Shown here in pieces: positions 63,891 to 64,000 of a DNA stretch of 64,000 nucleotides. Below the pieces are notes generated by a model, which was given only the letters and a program-made list of their open reading frames with translations, had not been told where the DNA came from and did no database searches. Both the position numbers and the translations under genes were made by a program. Source of the DNA: Symbiodinium microadriaticum (taxonomy: Eukaryota; Sar; Dinophyceae; Suessiales; Symbiodiniaceae); assembly GCA_001939145.1 (NCBI GenBank), contig LSRX01001209.1:5801-69800 (forward strand). The letters are read 5' to 3'. Position 1 is the stretch's first letter; each line of letters starts with the position of its first letter.

Positions 63891-64000
63891 GGTATTGCTT
63901 CTCAGCCTCTTGGGGTTTCATGCTTTCGAGCTGTCGAAGTGCGGGGTGTGTAAGATTGTAGGACCCTGTAGGAGATATAGGCCGCGGCGTGGGTGAAGAT

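Noticed and set aside
1..64000. CRISPR array
   Set aside because: The tandem repeats present lack regular unique spacers, and the context is eukaryotic.

Overview
The window looks like nuclear DNA of a dinoflagellate, most likely a Symbiodiniaceae-type or related genome. The evidence is: genes broken into many short exons on a GC-rich background; introns that mix GT-AG with frequent GC-AG and at least one good GA-AG candidate; CCCTAAA/TTTAGGG-type short telomere-like tracts; very abundant microsatellites; assembly gaps; and a decayed LINE whose C-terminal motifs I recall from dinoflagellate retroelements. No bacterial operon, CRISPR array, rRNA or tRNA was seen. Exons were joined by hand from splice dinucleotides plus family homology known from memory, so every multi-exon model needs RNA or homology support.

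Layout. 1-2.1 kb: GC-rich sequence, two unassigned ORFs and a frameshifted LINE 3' end. 2.2-4.2 kb: a gene of tandem ABM-like (dimeric alpha/beta barrel) domains ending in two membrane segments. 4.4-6.9 kb: a single-domain voltage-gated cation channel (S1-S6, pore, EF-hands). 7.1-9.1 kb: unresolved exons. 9.2-21.3 kb: a run of plus-strand exons best read as one large surface protein (or two): a Thr-rich stalk, His/Met-rich repeats, three copies of an unnamed GWW...PPxxGWxxPW domain with a conserved exon structure, many short coiled-coil exons, one transmembrane helix and an acidic tail.

22.6-26.0 kb: a degenerate ~41-bp satellite interrupted by a foldback-type element with ~98-bp inverted ends that contains an assembly gap. 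26-38 kb: scattered short plus-strand exons of unknown function among simple repeats. 38.8-40.2 kb: a RING ubiquitin ligase resembling MGRN1/RNF157/LUL whose 3' end runs into a CTAT microsatellite. 40.6-47 kb: small unknown exons, a ~1.04-kb TTCTAC array and an apple/PAN-like exon. 48.25-51.78 kb: a CobW/ZNG1-type G3E GTPase readable exon by exon from the Walker A motif to the C-terminal domain. 51.9-54.4 kb: fragments, including a HECT-like orphan exon, then trinucleotide arrays. 55.5-56.35 kb: an intronless 2-oxoglutarate/Fe(II) dioxygenase-like ORF. 57-64 kb: mostly intergenic, with an ATCATCCTCG minisatellite around a gap, a TIR element flanked by TA, and strong hairpins at the right edge.

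The recognisable genes do not form a pathway. They cover metal handling (CobW), protein turnover (RING), membrane excitability (channel) and cell-surface or redox functions. They are mostly on the plus strand, consistent with the unidirectional gene blocks described for dinoflagellates.
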